A stretch of 64,000 nucleotides of DNA from Adiantum capillus-veneris (GCA_014529385.2 CM043968.1:3374501-3438500), one strand, 5' to 3'. Positions 21,380-33,200 are shown, numbered from the stretch's first letter. The notes: generated by a model from the letters alone, not told the origin. Translations and numbers: made by a program.

Positions 21380-22972
21380 AAACTCAAGTAAATCCTAGTC
21401 CAAGTGATGTGCTAAAGAAATAGCCGCATAAGGCTCAGTGCCTTGGCAATGGGCAAGTTGGGAGGCTATAGCAAGGCCGATGGGGCAAGGCGGTCTCAAG
21501 ATTGTAAACCCTAGTACTCAAGCGGAGGCTCAGTGTGCCAAGTTTGTGGTTGCAATCACGAAGCAAGATCAAGCTTGGGCTGTGATGACTAGGGCCATGA
21601 TGGAAAATACCAAATTGTACTTGCAAGGCAGCCAATGGAAAGGGCTAGATCTATATGACAAATTACTTGCCCCTCGGTGGTCTAACTTGAAGCTTGGGGG
21701 CTTAATTTGCGAGATGGCTCGAAAGTGTAACAAAGCGGTGAAGGCCTTGGAATGGGGAGAGGTAACTAAATACTTCCACAACTCGATGTCTCAATGGTCC
21801 CCTTGGCTGTCTAAGGTGGGAAGTGTCTTGTTGAACCCAGCTTGGAGAGAGGTGGCCAGAAAGATGAATAACAAAGGACTCCATGGACTGGGCCAGTTTT
21901 GGGATTGCAATGACAACGGTTGGAAAGGGTCGAACCAACTTGCCTCCGAGTTCATGCTCAATGGGATGGAGAGATTGCTGGTCAATAGAGTGTTAGAACG
22001 GTTGAACAGTTGTTGCCTACCTTCTTGTGAATCTAGGTTTGATTGGAAAGCTTGGCGGTGGCCTATAGATAGACATTTCCATAAACCTCACACCAGGGAA
22101 GTGTAGAACCACCTCATGGTTTTGCTGGATTGGTTCTACCCCTTGAACAAAAGAATGGGGAAGGCAATGGCTAGAGGCAAGATGGGTGACAATTGTTGAG
22201 AACATCTGGTGCCCAAGATGGCTGCTTAGGATAAAGGTATTTATTTGGAAAGTTCTTTGGGAGACCTTGCCGACTGGGGTGAAGGTCCTAGCTAGAGGTA
22301 TTGGGTTAGATAGATGCCCACAATGCAGATCTGCAAGTGAGAACCTCCCCCACCTGTTCAAGGACTATCCGGGGATATGTGGCCTCGCAGGGAAGATTTA
22401 CAAGTGGATTCAAAAGACATGGAAGATTGGGTTCTTCAAGAACGATCTTTTTCTTGGGGGGGGGGGGGATCATGAGCCATCCACTTCTCATCAGAACACA
22501 AATTGTCAGGTTCTGTTACTTTAAACACGTATGGAAGGCTAGGAACAGTAGACTTTTTGAGAACCGCATTGAAATAGCAAGGTTTATGTAGACCCTCCCG
22601 AAGTTGAAGACCAAGAAGAGGTGCTACAACTCGAAGCTATCCTTTGGCATAAAGACAAGGTACTACGACATGGTAAGATTATCCGATAGTATCTTATAAG
22701 AAAGCACGGTAGCGATTATTGCTATTGGAAAAAGGAGAAACTGTGAAGAGTGGGACAAGGTGGTGACTGCAACATTGTCGAAACTCCCTAGGTAAGGATT
22801 TGTTTCTTAGCCAGACATGTCTTTCACCATGTCGTGGGGTGGCCCCCTATTAGATGATGTACTAATGTTTGTTGGAAGACGTCATGGCTCGTCATGAGCA
22901 TGACTAGTATTTGTAATTTTTTTGGGTTGTTAATATAATATACTCACATTAGTGAGTTTTGAAAAAAAAAAA
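21380..22972 (+). mobile_element. LINE-2: 5'-truncated LINE with poly-A tail
   Basis: The body encodes the post-RT part of a LINE ORF2. At 21438-22106 there is QGGLKIVNPSTQAEAQCAKF and a long open stretch. At 22186-22400 the zf-RVT-like region contains RIKVFIWKVLWETLPTG, RCPQC and LPHLFKDYPG. A run of 13 G at 22456-22468 breaks the frame. Beyond it coding traces continue to an 11-A tail at 22962-22972. Endonuclease and RT are absent, as in typical 5'-truncated insertions. No target duplication was found. Confidence 0.8.
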
Positions 22973-24003
22973 GAGTCAAGTCGGGTAGGGACAACAATAA
23001 ATGGGTGTTCCACAAATCCAAGCTTCACTAAAGTAGATATGGCATTGTCTAGACTCCATGTGTTAATTGCACATTATTTTCTATCTTTTGGCATGCATAC
23101 TCTAGGGCTAGAGAGCGGGATATATATGAGTCTCCAAAGTGGTTGTACTTGGCATAAGAGTTCAAAGAGAAAAATGGTGAAAACACGACACACACTCTAA
23201 CATAGTGAGATGAGTGCACCATCCTCCCAACGACATCCATTGGGCAAATCTACCAGGTACCTAGAGATTTTTGTTTGCACAACATGCTACTTGCACTAAA
23301 ACTTGCATGATAGGTTCCACATCATACGGAACACATGACACGCTTCTCTTAGTGACCCATGCACAAACGATGTGTAGGATTCCAGCTACAATTAGCACGG
23401 GGGAGACGGTGTAGGGAATGGTCATCCACTGACCCTTCTATGAGAGAAAGGTGACCACATGACAGGGGGATGTCGAGAGCCATGGTGGGAGCAATTTCTG
23501 AAGGGAATGGTCAGTGGATGACCATTCTTGACCGTCCAGTGTGGGGTGCATGGGGGCAAAAACAAAGAACAACAATCAAAGAACACTACATAGCATTGTG
23601 CTAAAGAAATTCCCCATGCTCACGTATCGGCTATTGGCATGGCTTTCTAAGCCTTGACTTGTCAGCAAGGCACATGATTCCACACGTTGAGTTGGTTGTA
23701 GGAGGGTGCATTCCCTACGTTGATTTGGTAGCCTTTGATTGGAGGTTTGCACCTTACATTCCAAGTGCTGATGTGTGAGTTATCTAACGACTACTGCAAA
23801 AATTATGCAAGAGAAATTCCACTAAATGGAGGACAAGGATGCTCAGGCCCCACGCCCTCGACCTTGATAGTGTTGAATAAAATTTGAATAGGCCAAAAAT
23901 TGCTAAGTAAGAGCAAAATGCGGGCAAGATAAGTAAATGGGACCACAAAAATTGCAAGATATGGTCAAAAACCAAGAGCTCAAACTTCCAATAGTGATTC
24001 TAG
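22973..24003. other. Spacer; contains one perfect inverted repeat
   Basis: No coding homology was recognised. The only structure I see is the 19-bp inverted repeat annotated at 23416-23527. Confidence 0.45.
23416..23527. repeat. Perfect 19-bp inverted repeat with 74-bp loop
   Basis: GAATGGTCATCCACTGACC at 23416-23434 is the exact reverse complement of 23509-23527. The arms could pair in RNA or single-stranded DNA. No flanking duplication was seen, so transposon origin is open. Confidence 0.85.
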
Positions 24004-24723
24004 GCTCCAAGCTCACATCCTCAGGGTTCTCTTCAAGAACGCCGAGGATTGGAAGTGCTCACTCATGTGCCGACAAAATCCATGTGGGAAGTCCATAACA
24101 GAGATTTAGGGATTTCTTTTGCAATCCTAGGAGTTCAAGACTATTTTGCACTTCCAGCATGGGACCCAGATTTCCAGAGCGTGTATAAGGTCTTAATGAA
24201 CATGGATGACGATGGATACATTGTAGTGACCAACCTAAATAGAGCCCCAAGGTGATTCTAGGTCACACCGGACCTCATTAGGCAAGCGCTAGCACTAGAA
24301 TTGGGATTGAAAGTACTCACTCATCCAACGTGGGCACTTGAAGATCATGAGATGACATTCACCAATGCAAGAGAGAGCAAGATTCACTATTGGAGTGAGC
24401 TACTCCATCAAGACCTGCGGTTGCTGTTACAACTATTTCTAACGCATTTTCACCCCAGGAATCCTCCTAGATTTACGACGCTCGAGATCAACCGGGCAAT
24501 CGAGTGGACAAGAAGGAAAATCACTCAGAGATTGTGGCAGTTCCACTTGGCCACAACATTTCTCTTGCAAATGCACAAGTCCAAGAAGAGTGAAGTTAAC
24601 AAAAGACAAAGTGGGGCTCAAAGACACAATACTGCCTATTTAGGAGTGGTGCTACCACTTACAAGGATAGCCTACAATGGGCTTGGAGAGGAGCAATTAG
24701 GGCTGAGTTGTGCCAGGTGGTAG
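24004..24723 (+). pseudogene. Unrecognised ORF, 240 codons, two in-frame stops
   Basis: One frame runs 24004-24723, interrupted by TGA at 24253 and a TAG two codons later. The protein has even, globular-looking composition: LGISFAILGVQDYFALPAWD, VTPDLIRQALALE, ESKIHYWSELLHQDLRLLLQ, NPPRFTTLEINRAIEWTRRK, and RQSGAQRHNTAYLGVVL. I do not recognise a catalytic motif. Long conserved-looking ORFs like this occur next to plant gypsy elements as extra ORFs, and it lies just upstream of the repeated module and an LTR. That makes a retroelement accessory gene more likely than a host gene. Confidence 0.45.
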
Positions 24724-24989
24724 CAGGGGCAAGGTTGGTTGAAGTTTTCATAGGTTGGCACCCAAGGGAAGGACTCAAAGGGGAATGGGTATAGCATTTG
24801 AAGGAAAACAAAACATGCATTTGATTGGAGATGAGAGGGCTTGAAACAAGGAGATCATTTTCTCAACACAAAGATAGCTTACACCCTTGCATTTTGCAAG
24901 TATTAGTAGAGCAATTCGAAAGCTTCTACTTTTTTGGAGTAGAATATGGATTCTATTCTTTTTAGTAACTAGTCATGCCACTCACCCTA

Positions 24990-25589
24990 GGTGCAACCTG
25001 GATCTTACGTCCATCGACCAATCCCTCGGGCAACTGGGCGATCAAGAAAAAATAGAGGTATCAGAGCTCAATCAATTCTTCTTCTACGAAGGATCCGATC
25101 TCCTCTACTCACAACACACATGGATTCTGTCGACAAATCTTGCCAGGAGGAAACTGTGGCACCTAAACACTCTAGTTTGGGAGAGAATGAAGAAGATTCC
25201 AACAGACATCGACCATCTTAGAAAGACTCTAAAGAGTACAGGCCATCTCCACCTACTAACTACACGCAAATAGAGATGCAGCGTCAACAGCACGTTGATT
25301 CTTGTTCCCAACAGATGCTTCGGTATTCCAAGGAGAAGTCTGCACCACCAGTGCCAACTCCGAGGGTATACTAAGAGGATGAATTCGATGAAGCGGTAGA
25401 ATGGCAAGTCAATTGACTCATGAAGACCAAGAAGCAGCCACGAAAACAGAGTCAAGCAGAAGACTATCCAGGCTACTTGGGTCGAAGATCTACTTTTGAG
25501 AATGCTAGGAAGGACAAGAAGCGTGTGAGATTTTAGGGTGTTTACAATTTATCCCCATCCTCTTCTGACAGCTCGCATAGTTCTTCTAC
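24990..25589 (+). pseudogene. Repeated module of unknown function, copy 2
   Basis: This is homologous to the module at 19793-20440 on the other strand. Shared pieces include ENEEDSNRHRPS, CSQQMLRYSK, EDEFDEAVEWQV, DYPGYLGRRSTFENARK and VRFxGVYNLSPSSSDSS. Four stops interrupt the frame. It runs straight into the LTR at 25590. Confidence 0.5.
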
Positions 25590-26333
25590 TGTAGCAGGGC
25601 TATAGTGTCATTGATAGAGGACAGGCAGTTGGTTACAGTTGGGTTGGAGTTCACACTCTATGGACTCTCGTCTGGGCAATGACACGTGGCAGTGATACAA
25701 GTGGTGGTCTAGTGGACACCGTGGTGAGATCACCACCACCATAGTTTTGAGGTAGACTTAACTGGACTGGGATATTTTGCTAGCCGTTGGTGGCTCTTTA
25801 TGATTGTATATATTTGTGGTTGGTTCTAGTCGACGGACACTACGGATCATCATCCACCTTCTATGGTCTAGTGTCTTGAGTCTTCAGTTTTGGATTTTGC
25901 ACCACACACTTGCACCCTTCCTGCATATTGAAGCCTCGACATCCCTATCGTACATGTGAGTCATAGTTATCTGGAACGGGAAATTGGAATGGGGAACGGT
26001 GGCATGCATGAAATGCAGTTCCCTATTTTGGATACTCACCTTTGAAACATGGGACGGGGATCTGGAACGGGAAATTGGTTTGGGAACAGGGACCTGAAAA
26101 TGGCCATTCCTTGTTAACTATGCTGTGAGGCCTGGGCTTGGAGCTGAGTGTGGTGCCAGCCAAAGTCTGCATGGTTCTATAAGTTGCCGAGTTCCAATGA
26201 GTTCTAAGTCTATTGTTGTGCTTTGAGTTGTTCCATTGCTGTGTCATGTCTTCTTTCTATTGGAGTGAGGTTTCATGCATACTGCACTGAGGAGCACCCA
26301 ATGTAGAGAGCACGACACACTCTCCCTACTACA
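25590..26333 (+). repeat. Gypsy-3 5' LTR with an internal MITE
   Basis: It begins TGTAGCAGGG and ends CCCTACTACA, so short inverted ends TGTAG/CTACA are present. It is followed by TTTTTGGCATGCCCGGTGGG, resembling the leader just inside many plant gypsy LTRs. Without the MITE and its duplication it is about 575 bp, close to copy A (609 bp). No 3' LTR was found in the window. Confidence 0.7.
25962..26122. mobile_element. 161-bp MITE, hAT-like, in the gypsy-3 LTR
   Basis: The ends are inverted: CATAGTTATCTGGAACGG and, reading inward on the other strand, CATAGTTAACAAGGAATGG. Flanks 25954-25961 (atgtgagt) and 26123-26130 (ctgtgagg) share 6 of 8 bases. Removing the element plus one flank restores the sequence of copy A near 19535 (atgagtcctaggcttgg), which is an empty site. 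The length, termini and 8-bp duplication fit a non-autonomous hAT element. Confidence 0.8.
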
Positions 26334-26859
26334 AGTGCTCTCATTTTTGGCATGCCCGGTGGGACATCAAGTGAAGTCTCACTCCACTCCATTGAGTTGA
26401 GGAGATAGCTAGTTTAGCTCCTCGGATGGTCTAGTCTACTTGTGTGGTCCAGCTTGGTCTAGACCAGCTTTGGCCTAGTCCATCTTCGCCTCGTCTAGCT
26501 TGGTTTGGTGGCTAGTCTAGTTTCTCTTGCCCCTATCTAGTAGGAGTGGTCTAGCCGAGCCTAGCATGGTCTAGTTGGGTTGGGTCCAATGGGTCAGACT
26601 ATCTAGCAAGTTCAAGGATCTCAGCACCCGAAGCTTGGGTGGGTTTGTTGTTACTGCATGACACATACAAGGCAATCCAAAGATCGACAAATCCCACTAT
26701 AGAGCGCTCTGAAGTACTACCATCAAAAGTGCCAACCTTTCATATTGAGTAGAAGTCTACCAACCTCATTACCCCTACTTTCCCACCCTTCTATCTCCAC
26801 TCTCTCAAACAGTCCTTCACCTCCTAGGTAACCTTCCCTAGTACAGTTCTCACCCACTA
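26334..26859 (+). other. Gypsy-3 leader with repeated GGTCTAG words
   Basis: Non-coding leader between the LTR and gag. Between 26400 and 26590 the words GGTCTAG, GTCTAG and GCCTAG recur about ten times at irregular spacing. No known function can be assigned. Confidence 0.55.
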
Positions 26860-28205
26860 TGTTACAACAAGCTCCTGAGCAATAGGCTCCAGAGCAAGCA
26901 GCCGTGGAGGAGCTGGCCAGCGTTCTGGCTAAGGTGAGCATAAAGTTTCCGACTTTCAAAGGACTCTCCACAAAGGATGCTCATGACTATGCTAGGAGAT
27001 TTGCCTCCCTCTATAGGGGTTCATGGCCTCAATAGAGAAGAGTATACCTCCTGCTCTTACCATCGACCTTGGATGGTTTAGTAGATAAATGGTACAGTCA
27101 GTTTGTGGAGAACCACTTCACTACTTGGGCAACACCAACCCTAAGGATCCAGCCAAATGAGACTTTTATAGAACTCTTGACAAGAACAAAGTCTCCGGTT
27201 GCCAAACTTCCCCAAAAACTAGGAGAATTCATGGTCAAGAAGTGGGTGAGGAAGGCTCTCTCGAAGACTTCTTAGCAAAAACTCCAAGAGAGTCTCCGAC
27301 CTAAAGCCACTCTCGAGGAGTTTGTCGTAGCTGCTACTAAGATAGAGGAGGCAAGGAATCTGTTCAACGACTCTCTTCAGTAGAGACAACCTCAATGCTC
27401 TTGGAAAGTCCTCCTAACCCCTTGATTTCTTTATGCAAGGAACTAGAAGCACAGAAGTTGCAACGTAGTCTTCAAGAGGAGAGATCCTTCTCTCTTTGAC
27501 AAGAGAAGCCTCCACATCAAGAGGCTTTGGACCAGATCAAGCGAGAGCTTGAAGAGCTCAGGGCTTAGCAGAAGTCTAAGTTTGTGGTCTGGAGTAACTC
27601 ATGTCGCCAAGGCACCCTCCACATGAATGCCCTCTTTAGGCTTATTGCCACTTATGTGAAAAGTCTGGACATGAGGACAAGGATTTCTACTACCTAAAGG
27701 GATGGCAGCAAATAGAACGAGGTCTTGCTCCTACTCTTCAACAAGGGCTAGTACCTACATCCAACATGGTTTCCCCCTATGGACATACAAACTACATGCC
27801 ACCCTTGCTAAATACATCCCCCATGCAAGGTATGCAGAGCAATTTTCCATTTTAAACCTTTTATTATGCTAATGCTCCCTCAACCACTCAAAGCTTCTAC
27901 ACCTTAGCCTCGTCCTCCGGCTCGCCCATCCAATCGGCCCATTTTGTGTTCAGATGCGGGGAATATGGCCATTACCAAAGCAAACGTCCTTTGCTTGCCA
28001 ACATTGCCATGAGGCTCATGATCACTATAGTAAGGACTGTCCAAAACAACGCACATCTACGTCTTCAAGCCAACATGAATTCACCTTTACCAACATCAAT
28101 TTGATAGCAGTTAGTACCATCCCTCAACCATCACCCTCTACTCATGTGGTGGCCCCTAATGAAACGTTCCGGCAAGTAGAGGAGTCCATTGGTGTCCTCA
28201 CTTAG
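26860..28205 (+). pseudogene. Gypsy-3 gag with zinc knuckles
   Basis: The first part (26860-27280) encodes a retrotransposon gag domain: KFPTFKGLSTKDAHDYARRF, LDGLVDKWYSQF and WVRKALSKTS. A first knuckle near 27640 reads CHLCEKSGHEDKDF, with the final Cys replaced by Phe as in the gag at 18025. A second near 27950 (FRCGEYGHYQSKR) has lost its first and last Cys. A third near 27995 reads CQHCHEAHDHYSKDC with one extra residue between the second Cys and His. Stops and frame changes are frequent. Gag would form the particle and bind RNA. Confidence 0.65.
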
Positions 28206-28623
28206 GCTCAGAGGGCATCCTTGGGTCTCAGCCTTCCAAGAAACTTCCACTCTTCCACCCACTATCCCCCAAGTGGATACCCTACTTCCAACTATTGACA
28301 AGCCACCTCCTAGTGCCAAGCGAGGATCTTCATCTCTAATATTCAATATTAATGAAGCTTTCTTGGAAGCAGTATCTGACCTACGATAGATCAAGGTACT
28401 AGAGAAACCACTAGTAGAAAAAGAAAAGCTTACAGCAGAGACTATCTTGAAGAACACCTTCCAACAAGTGTCACTCTATGACATGCTTTCAAAGTGACAC
28501 CCTTGTTGTTATTCAATCGCTTTACCTCGGACCAAATCCTAGTGGTGGGCACCTTCCGATGCAACCATCAGAGTCCTATATGATATCCTACATGGATGCT
28601 CCCCTCACTGATTATAGGAGCCC

Positions 28624-28790
28624 TTGTCTCACCATGTCCATCGTGGGTGGCAATTCTCAGGGGTGATAGTGGATGGTGGATCTGGTATCAACCTGATGCG
28701 TGAATTTACTATGTTGGATTTAGGTCTACAGCTTACCCTAACTTGCTCCCTTCACAGTTATGTTGGCCAACTAGAGGACAACCCATTGGG
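28624..28790 (+). pseudogene. Gypsy-3 aspartic protease, first half
   Basis: The frame from 28624 contains VIVDGGSGINLM, an aspartic protease active-site form (D-G-G-S) common in non-chromovirus plant gypsy elements, then LDLGL and QLEDNPLG. Gypsy-2 inserted here. The second half continues in frame at 47716 once gypsy-2 and one target duplication are removed. Confidence 0.75.
28786..28790. repeat. Target-site duplication, left copy (ttggg), of gypsy-2
   Basis: The partner at 47711-47715 is ttgga (4 of 5 match). The in-frame continuation of the gypsy-3 protease across the two supports the call. Confidence 0.8.
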
Positions 28791-28877
28791 TGTAATGAAA
28801 ATAGCCTTTGAAATTTGAGATAGAGGAATTAAGAGAATTAGAGTGAGCATTCTTGTGAGGTTACTTTGCAAACATAG

Positions 28878-29180
28878 TGTTACACTCACGTGTCCCTCGG
28901 GTAGTTTTGATGTGAACCGTTTCCCTATACACAGGCACTTTTTAGTCTAGTGCTAGCTAGAGATTTTTCCCCCGTGTAACCACATATACACACTATACAC
29001 ATGTGTGGTGGTACATAGTACTTAGGGAGACTCGTATCTTTCTCTCATGATCACACTTGAACTCTTCATAACAAAGTGAGGGAGCTTCAAGCTATCAAGC
29101 TTCTTGCTGTGTGTGTGTGTGTATCTACAGGTGTGTGTGTGCGCATCTATAGCTTCCCTCACTCCCTTATTCACCCAACA
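28878..29180 (+). repeat. Copia-1 5' LTR, 303 bp
   Basis: It starts TGTTACACTCACG and ends CACCCAACA. It contains two short GT-rich tracts near 29108-29140. Confidence 0.95.
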
Positions 29181-29181
29181 A

Positions 29182-29193
29182 TGGTATCAGAGT
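29182..29193 (+). other. Copia-1 primer-binding site (iMet tRNA type)
   Basis: TGGTATCAGAGT follows the LTR end by one base and matches the iMet primer site except for the last base. Confidence 0.88.
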
Positions 29194-29488
29194 AGGCTCT
29201 TTAGCTCCCATAAGCATTCTCCTTCCTCCATACCTCACATTAGGTTTTGCAGGAGGTGCAGCCTTGGGACAGCTAGTCACCGTTTTGCTCGCCACGGGTG
29301 CTCCGGGTGTCCGTTTTGCTCAACGTAGGACTCAAAATGAAGCTAAGAACAAGTACTACGCAATGATATCATAAATCAGCATTTTTGGATACATTAAGGC
29401 TTTGCTGTAATAGCATTTACAGGTCTGTAGATTTTCTACAGGTTTTGTCGAGAGTGCATTTCTTGCCAATTTATTCTTCGTGGGTGCT

Positions 29489-30290
29489 ATGGCAAGCAAC
29501 AATGACTTGTTTGGCATGCTTCAACCTGAGGATAAGCTTGATGGGACCAATTATTCGATGTGGTCTTACATGATGAAACATGTGCTTGTTGCAAAGCAAC
29601 TATGGAACATTCTGACGGATGTAGACAAGAGACCTGGCAGTTCTACTTCTACTCTTACAGATGCAAGTAGCTCTTCAACAGTTGTTTCTTCAGCTTCTCC
29701 ACCTACACAGGATCAGCTTAGATGGGATGGGAAGGATGCCCAAGCACATGCTTTGATTGCTCTTTCCGTGAAGCATCATATTGTTCCGCACATTCGATCT
29801 TGCACTTCATCCAAGCAAGCTTGGGATGTACTTGCTTCTTTGTATGCCGAGCGCAATGAAGCCCGTGTGGCTTACTTGAGGAAGCAACTTGAGAAAATGC
29901 ATATGGTTGAAGGTGAGTCCGTTGATGTGTATGTTACAAAGATTAAGGATTTGAAAGAGCAATTGGCAAACATAGATGAGATTATCTCAAACAATTCTCT
30001 CATCTCCACTTTGCTTAAAGGGTTGCCAGATTCTTTTCAAAGCTTTGCTACTACTCTTCGTTTGGTTGCAAAAGGAAATCCCAACATGTATACCTTTGAT
30101 GAGGTTGTGTCACTTCTCTTGCAAGAAGAGCAATCTAGAATGAATAGAAGTGGTTTGATTGAGGGAACTCAAGCACTTGCTATCTCTCAAAGAGGTAAAA
30201 GCAAGTCCAGACCAGCTTTGGGCACATCAAAACCAAAGCCCCAAACTCCCTTTTCCACTAATTATTCTAGTGATGGTGATTCACAAAAAA
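29489..30290 (+). pseudogene. Copia-1 gag (UBN2-type)
   Basis: The ATG at 29489 gives MASNNDLFGMLQPEDKLDG. The domain includes YSMWSYMMKHVLVAKQLWNI, WDGKDAQAHALIALSVKHHI, SKQAWDVLASLYAERNEAR and LLKGLPDSFQSF. It is open for about 265 codons up to a run of nine A (30285-30293), where the frame shifts just before the zinc knuckle. Gag forms the virus-like particle. The sister copia-2 has the same layout. Confidence 0.9.
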
Positions 30291-33200
30291 AAAGAAGAGA
30301 TGCAAGTATTGTCGGAAGTCGGGACATACCATTGAGGAATGTAGAAAGCTTGCAAAGCGTAATGATAAGAAGAAGCAATCGGGCATGTCTATCATTGAGA
30401 GCACAAGTAATGCAAAGGATGATGAATCTAATCTTGCTCAAGATGTTTGGGCTTGTGTTGTTACATGCACATATGATTCTTCATTACATTCTACATGTAT
30501 GACAGTGCGTGAGGCTGATCTTGATTGGTACTTTGATAGTGGTGCTTCCAAGCACATAGCATCATGTAAGAAGTTTTTTGTGTCCTTGCAAGATGCACCA
30601 AAGGGGGGGGCATGTTGTTTGCGCAAATAATGCCTCATACCCTATCATTGGAGTTGGTAACATAAAGCTTACAGCTGCAAATGGGGGTGTTGTGACTCTC
30701 AAGAATGCCTTGTATGTGCCAGGCATAAAGAAGAACTTGCTTTCGGTTTCTACCATTGCCTCTTCGGGTCTTCATGTACATTTTTGGATGCCAAATGTAT
30801 GGTTCATGACTTCAGCAATGGTGATGTTATTGTTATGTCTGGGACGTTATGCAATGGCTTATATCGCATGGATACTTATGAGAGACATGCATCAAATGCC
30901 TTGCTTGTTCGTACTCCTTCTATGGCTGAAACGGAGTTATGACATGCACGTTTTGGCCGTTTAAACTTCAATAGCTTGCTCTATTTACAAAAGCGTGATA
31001 TGGTTGTTGGTTTGCCCACACTTGGCTCCATTGAGAAGCATGCTTGTGAAGGTTGTATACTTGGCAAAATGCATCATGCCTCTTTTCCAAAGGATAGTTC
31101 TGTTCATGCTACAAAAAGTTTACAGCTTGTACAGAGTGATGTATGTGGTCCTATGAAGACTCCATCTTTTGGAAAGTATGTATATTTTGTTACCTTCATA
31201 GATGATGCTACTCGCCATACTTGGGTATCCATTGAAAGCAAAGAATGAAGTTTTTGCATGATTTAAAAGCTTTGTGGCTATGGCTGAAAATTTCAGTAGC
31301 AACAAACTTATTACTCTTTGCACAGATCGTAGTGGAGAATATATGTCGCATGAGTTTAATGTTTTTCTTCGTGACAAAGGTGTTATGCATCAATGTACTG
31401 TGCCATATACACCTCAACAAAATGGCGTTGCCGAGCGTAAGAATCGTACTCTCTTGGAAATGGCACGTTGTATGGTTAAAGAAAAGCATCTTCCTGATAA
31501 GTTTTGGATGGAAGCGCTCATGTGTGCAAACTATGTTTTGAATAGATGTCCCACTAAAGCTGTGAGAGTTGTTACACCTTATGCGGCGTGGAATGGTCAA
31601 AAGCCAATGGTGAGCCATATGCGTGTGTTTGGTTGTTTGGCATATGCTCTTGCGCCTTCACAACAACGTCACAAACTGCAAGACAAGGCTATAAAATGTA
31701 TCTTTGTGGACTATAGTGCTAAAAGGAAAGGTTATTGTTTGTATCATCCATTAACGAACAACATTATTGTAAGTTGTGATGTGGTATTTGCTGAAAATTC
31801 AGCTCATCCCTTTCTTGAATGTAAAATGCAGCCAACTATTGGGTCACAAGATATGTTTGATACACTCATGCCTTTGTTTCAAAGTTTTACATTGGATAAT
31901 TGACCATGTAGAGCATCCAAATGAGGTTCAAAGAGATGAAAATTTGCATCCAAATATGCGTGAAAATCAACATGTAGTTCAGCCCATTGATGATGTACAA
32001 GTTGATCATGAATTACATAAGGAACGCAGTTCTATCAGGGATGCACAAGCAATGCGAAGATGGCTGAAGAAAACTTTACAAGATAGTAAGTTGAGTGCTC
32101 CTTTGCGTGGTAGAACTAGATCATCTACTCGCCATGTATCGAGTGATTTTGTGGATATAGCTCTCATTGCAACAGCATGTAATAAAGAACCACTATCTTT
32201 TGAAGATGCATCTGAAAATGAGGAGTGCATGGCTGCTATGTAGTCCGAATTGGATTCGATTTTCAAGAATGGTACTTGGGAGTTATGTGACTTACCTAAA
32301 GGTAAGCATGCAATCGGTACTGAGTGGGTTTACAAAGTTAAGTGAAAGTCTAATGGTAGTATTGAACGCTACAAAGCGAGACTTGTTGCAAAAGGTTATG
32401 CGCAACAATATGGTATTGACTATGAGGAGACTTTTGCGCCTACTTCAGCATGACTACCATTCATAATGTGGTTGCATTGGCTACTCATCGTGGTTGGAAA
32501 GTGCATCAATCGGATGTGATAACTGCATTTTTGAATGGTGACTTACATGAAGAGGTTTATGTTAAACAACCTCCTGGTTTTGCCATTAAAGGTCAGGAGC
32601 ATAAAGTATGTCGCTTGCGAAAGGCTTTGTATAGACTTAAGCAAGCATCACGTGCATGGTATGAGAAGATGCATTGGCACTTGAATTCTCTTGGTTTCCA
32701 ATGTAGTTCGATTGAGAACACACTTTATGTACGCAAAGATGGCAATGACTTAATTGTGCTTGTTCTTTATGTTGATGATATGCTTTTGACTGGGTCATGT
32801 GAGCTGAAAATTGAGGAACTAAAGGCTGATTTGCAAGGAGCGTTTGAGATTAAAAATCTTGGTCATTTGAGCTATTGTCTTGGTATCTAGTTTGTTTCCG
32901 TTGAGGAGGGTATTATCATGCATCAAGAAAAATACATTGAGAAGCTGCTTCATCGTTTTGGTTTTGAGGATTGCAAGTCCATTTCAACTCCTGTTGAGAC
33001 AGGATCCAGGTTCTCAATTGAGGATTGTGATGATGCATTTGACACTTCTGTCTACCAACAAGCTGTGGGATGCTTAATTTATGTATGCAACACTCGACCA
33101 GACATACAATACGTTATTTCCTAGTTGAGCAGGTTTATGCATAGCCCGGGCACTAAGCATTGGCAAGCTGTGAAGCGTGTCTTTAGATACCTCAAAGGCA

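Noticed and set aside
19184-26333. Idea that 19184-19792 and 25590-26333 are the two LTRs of one element
   Set aside because: No primer site follows 19792, the interior holds a module in inverted orientation and a separate LINE, and the 26333 end is followed by a leader and gag. The second copy therefore looks like a 5' LTR.
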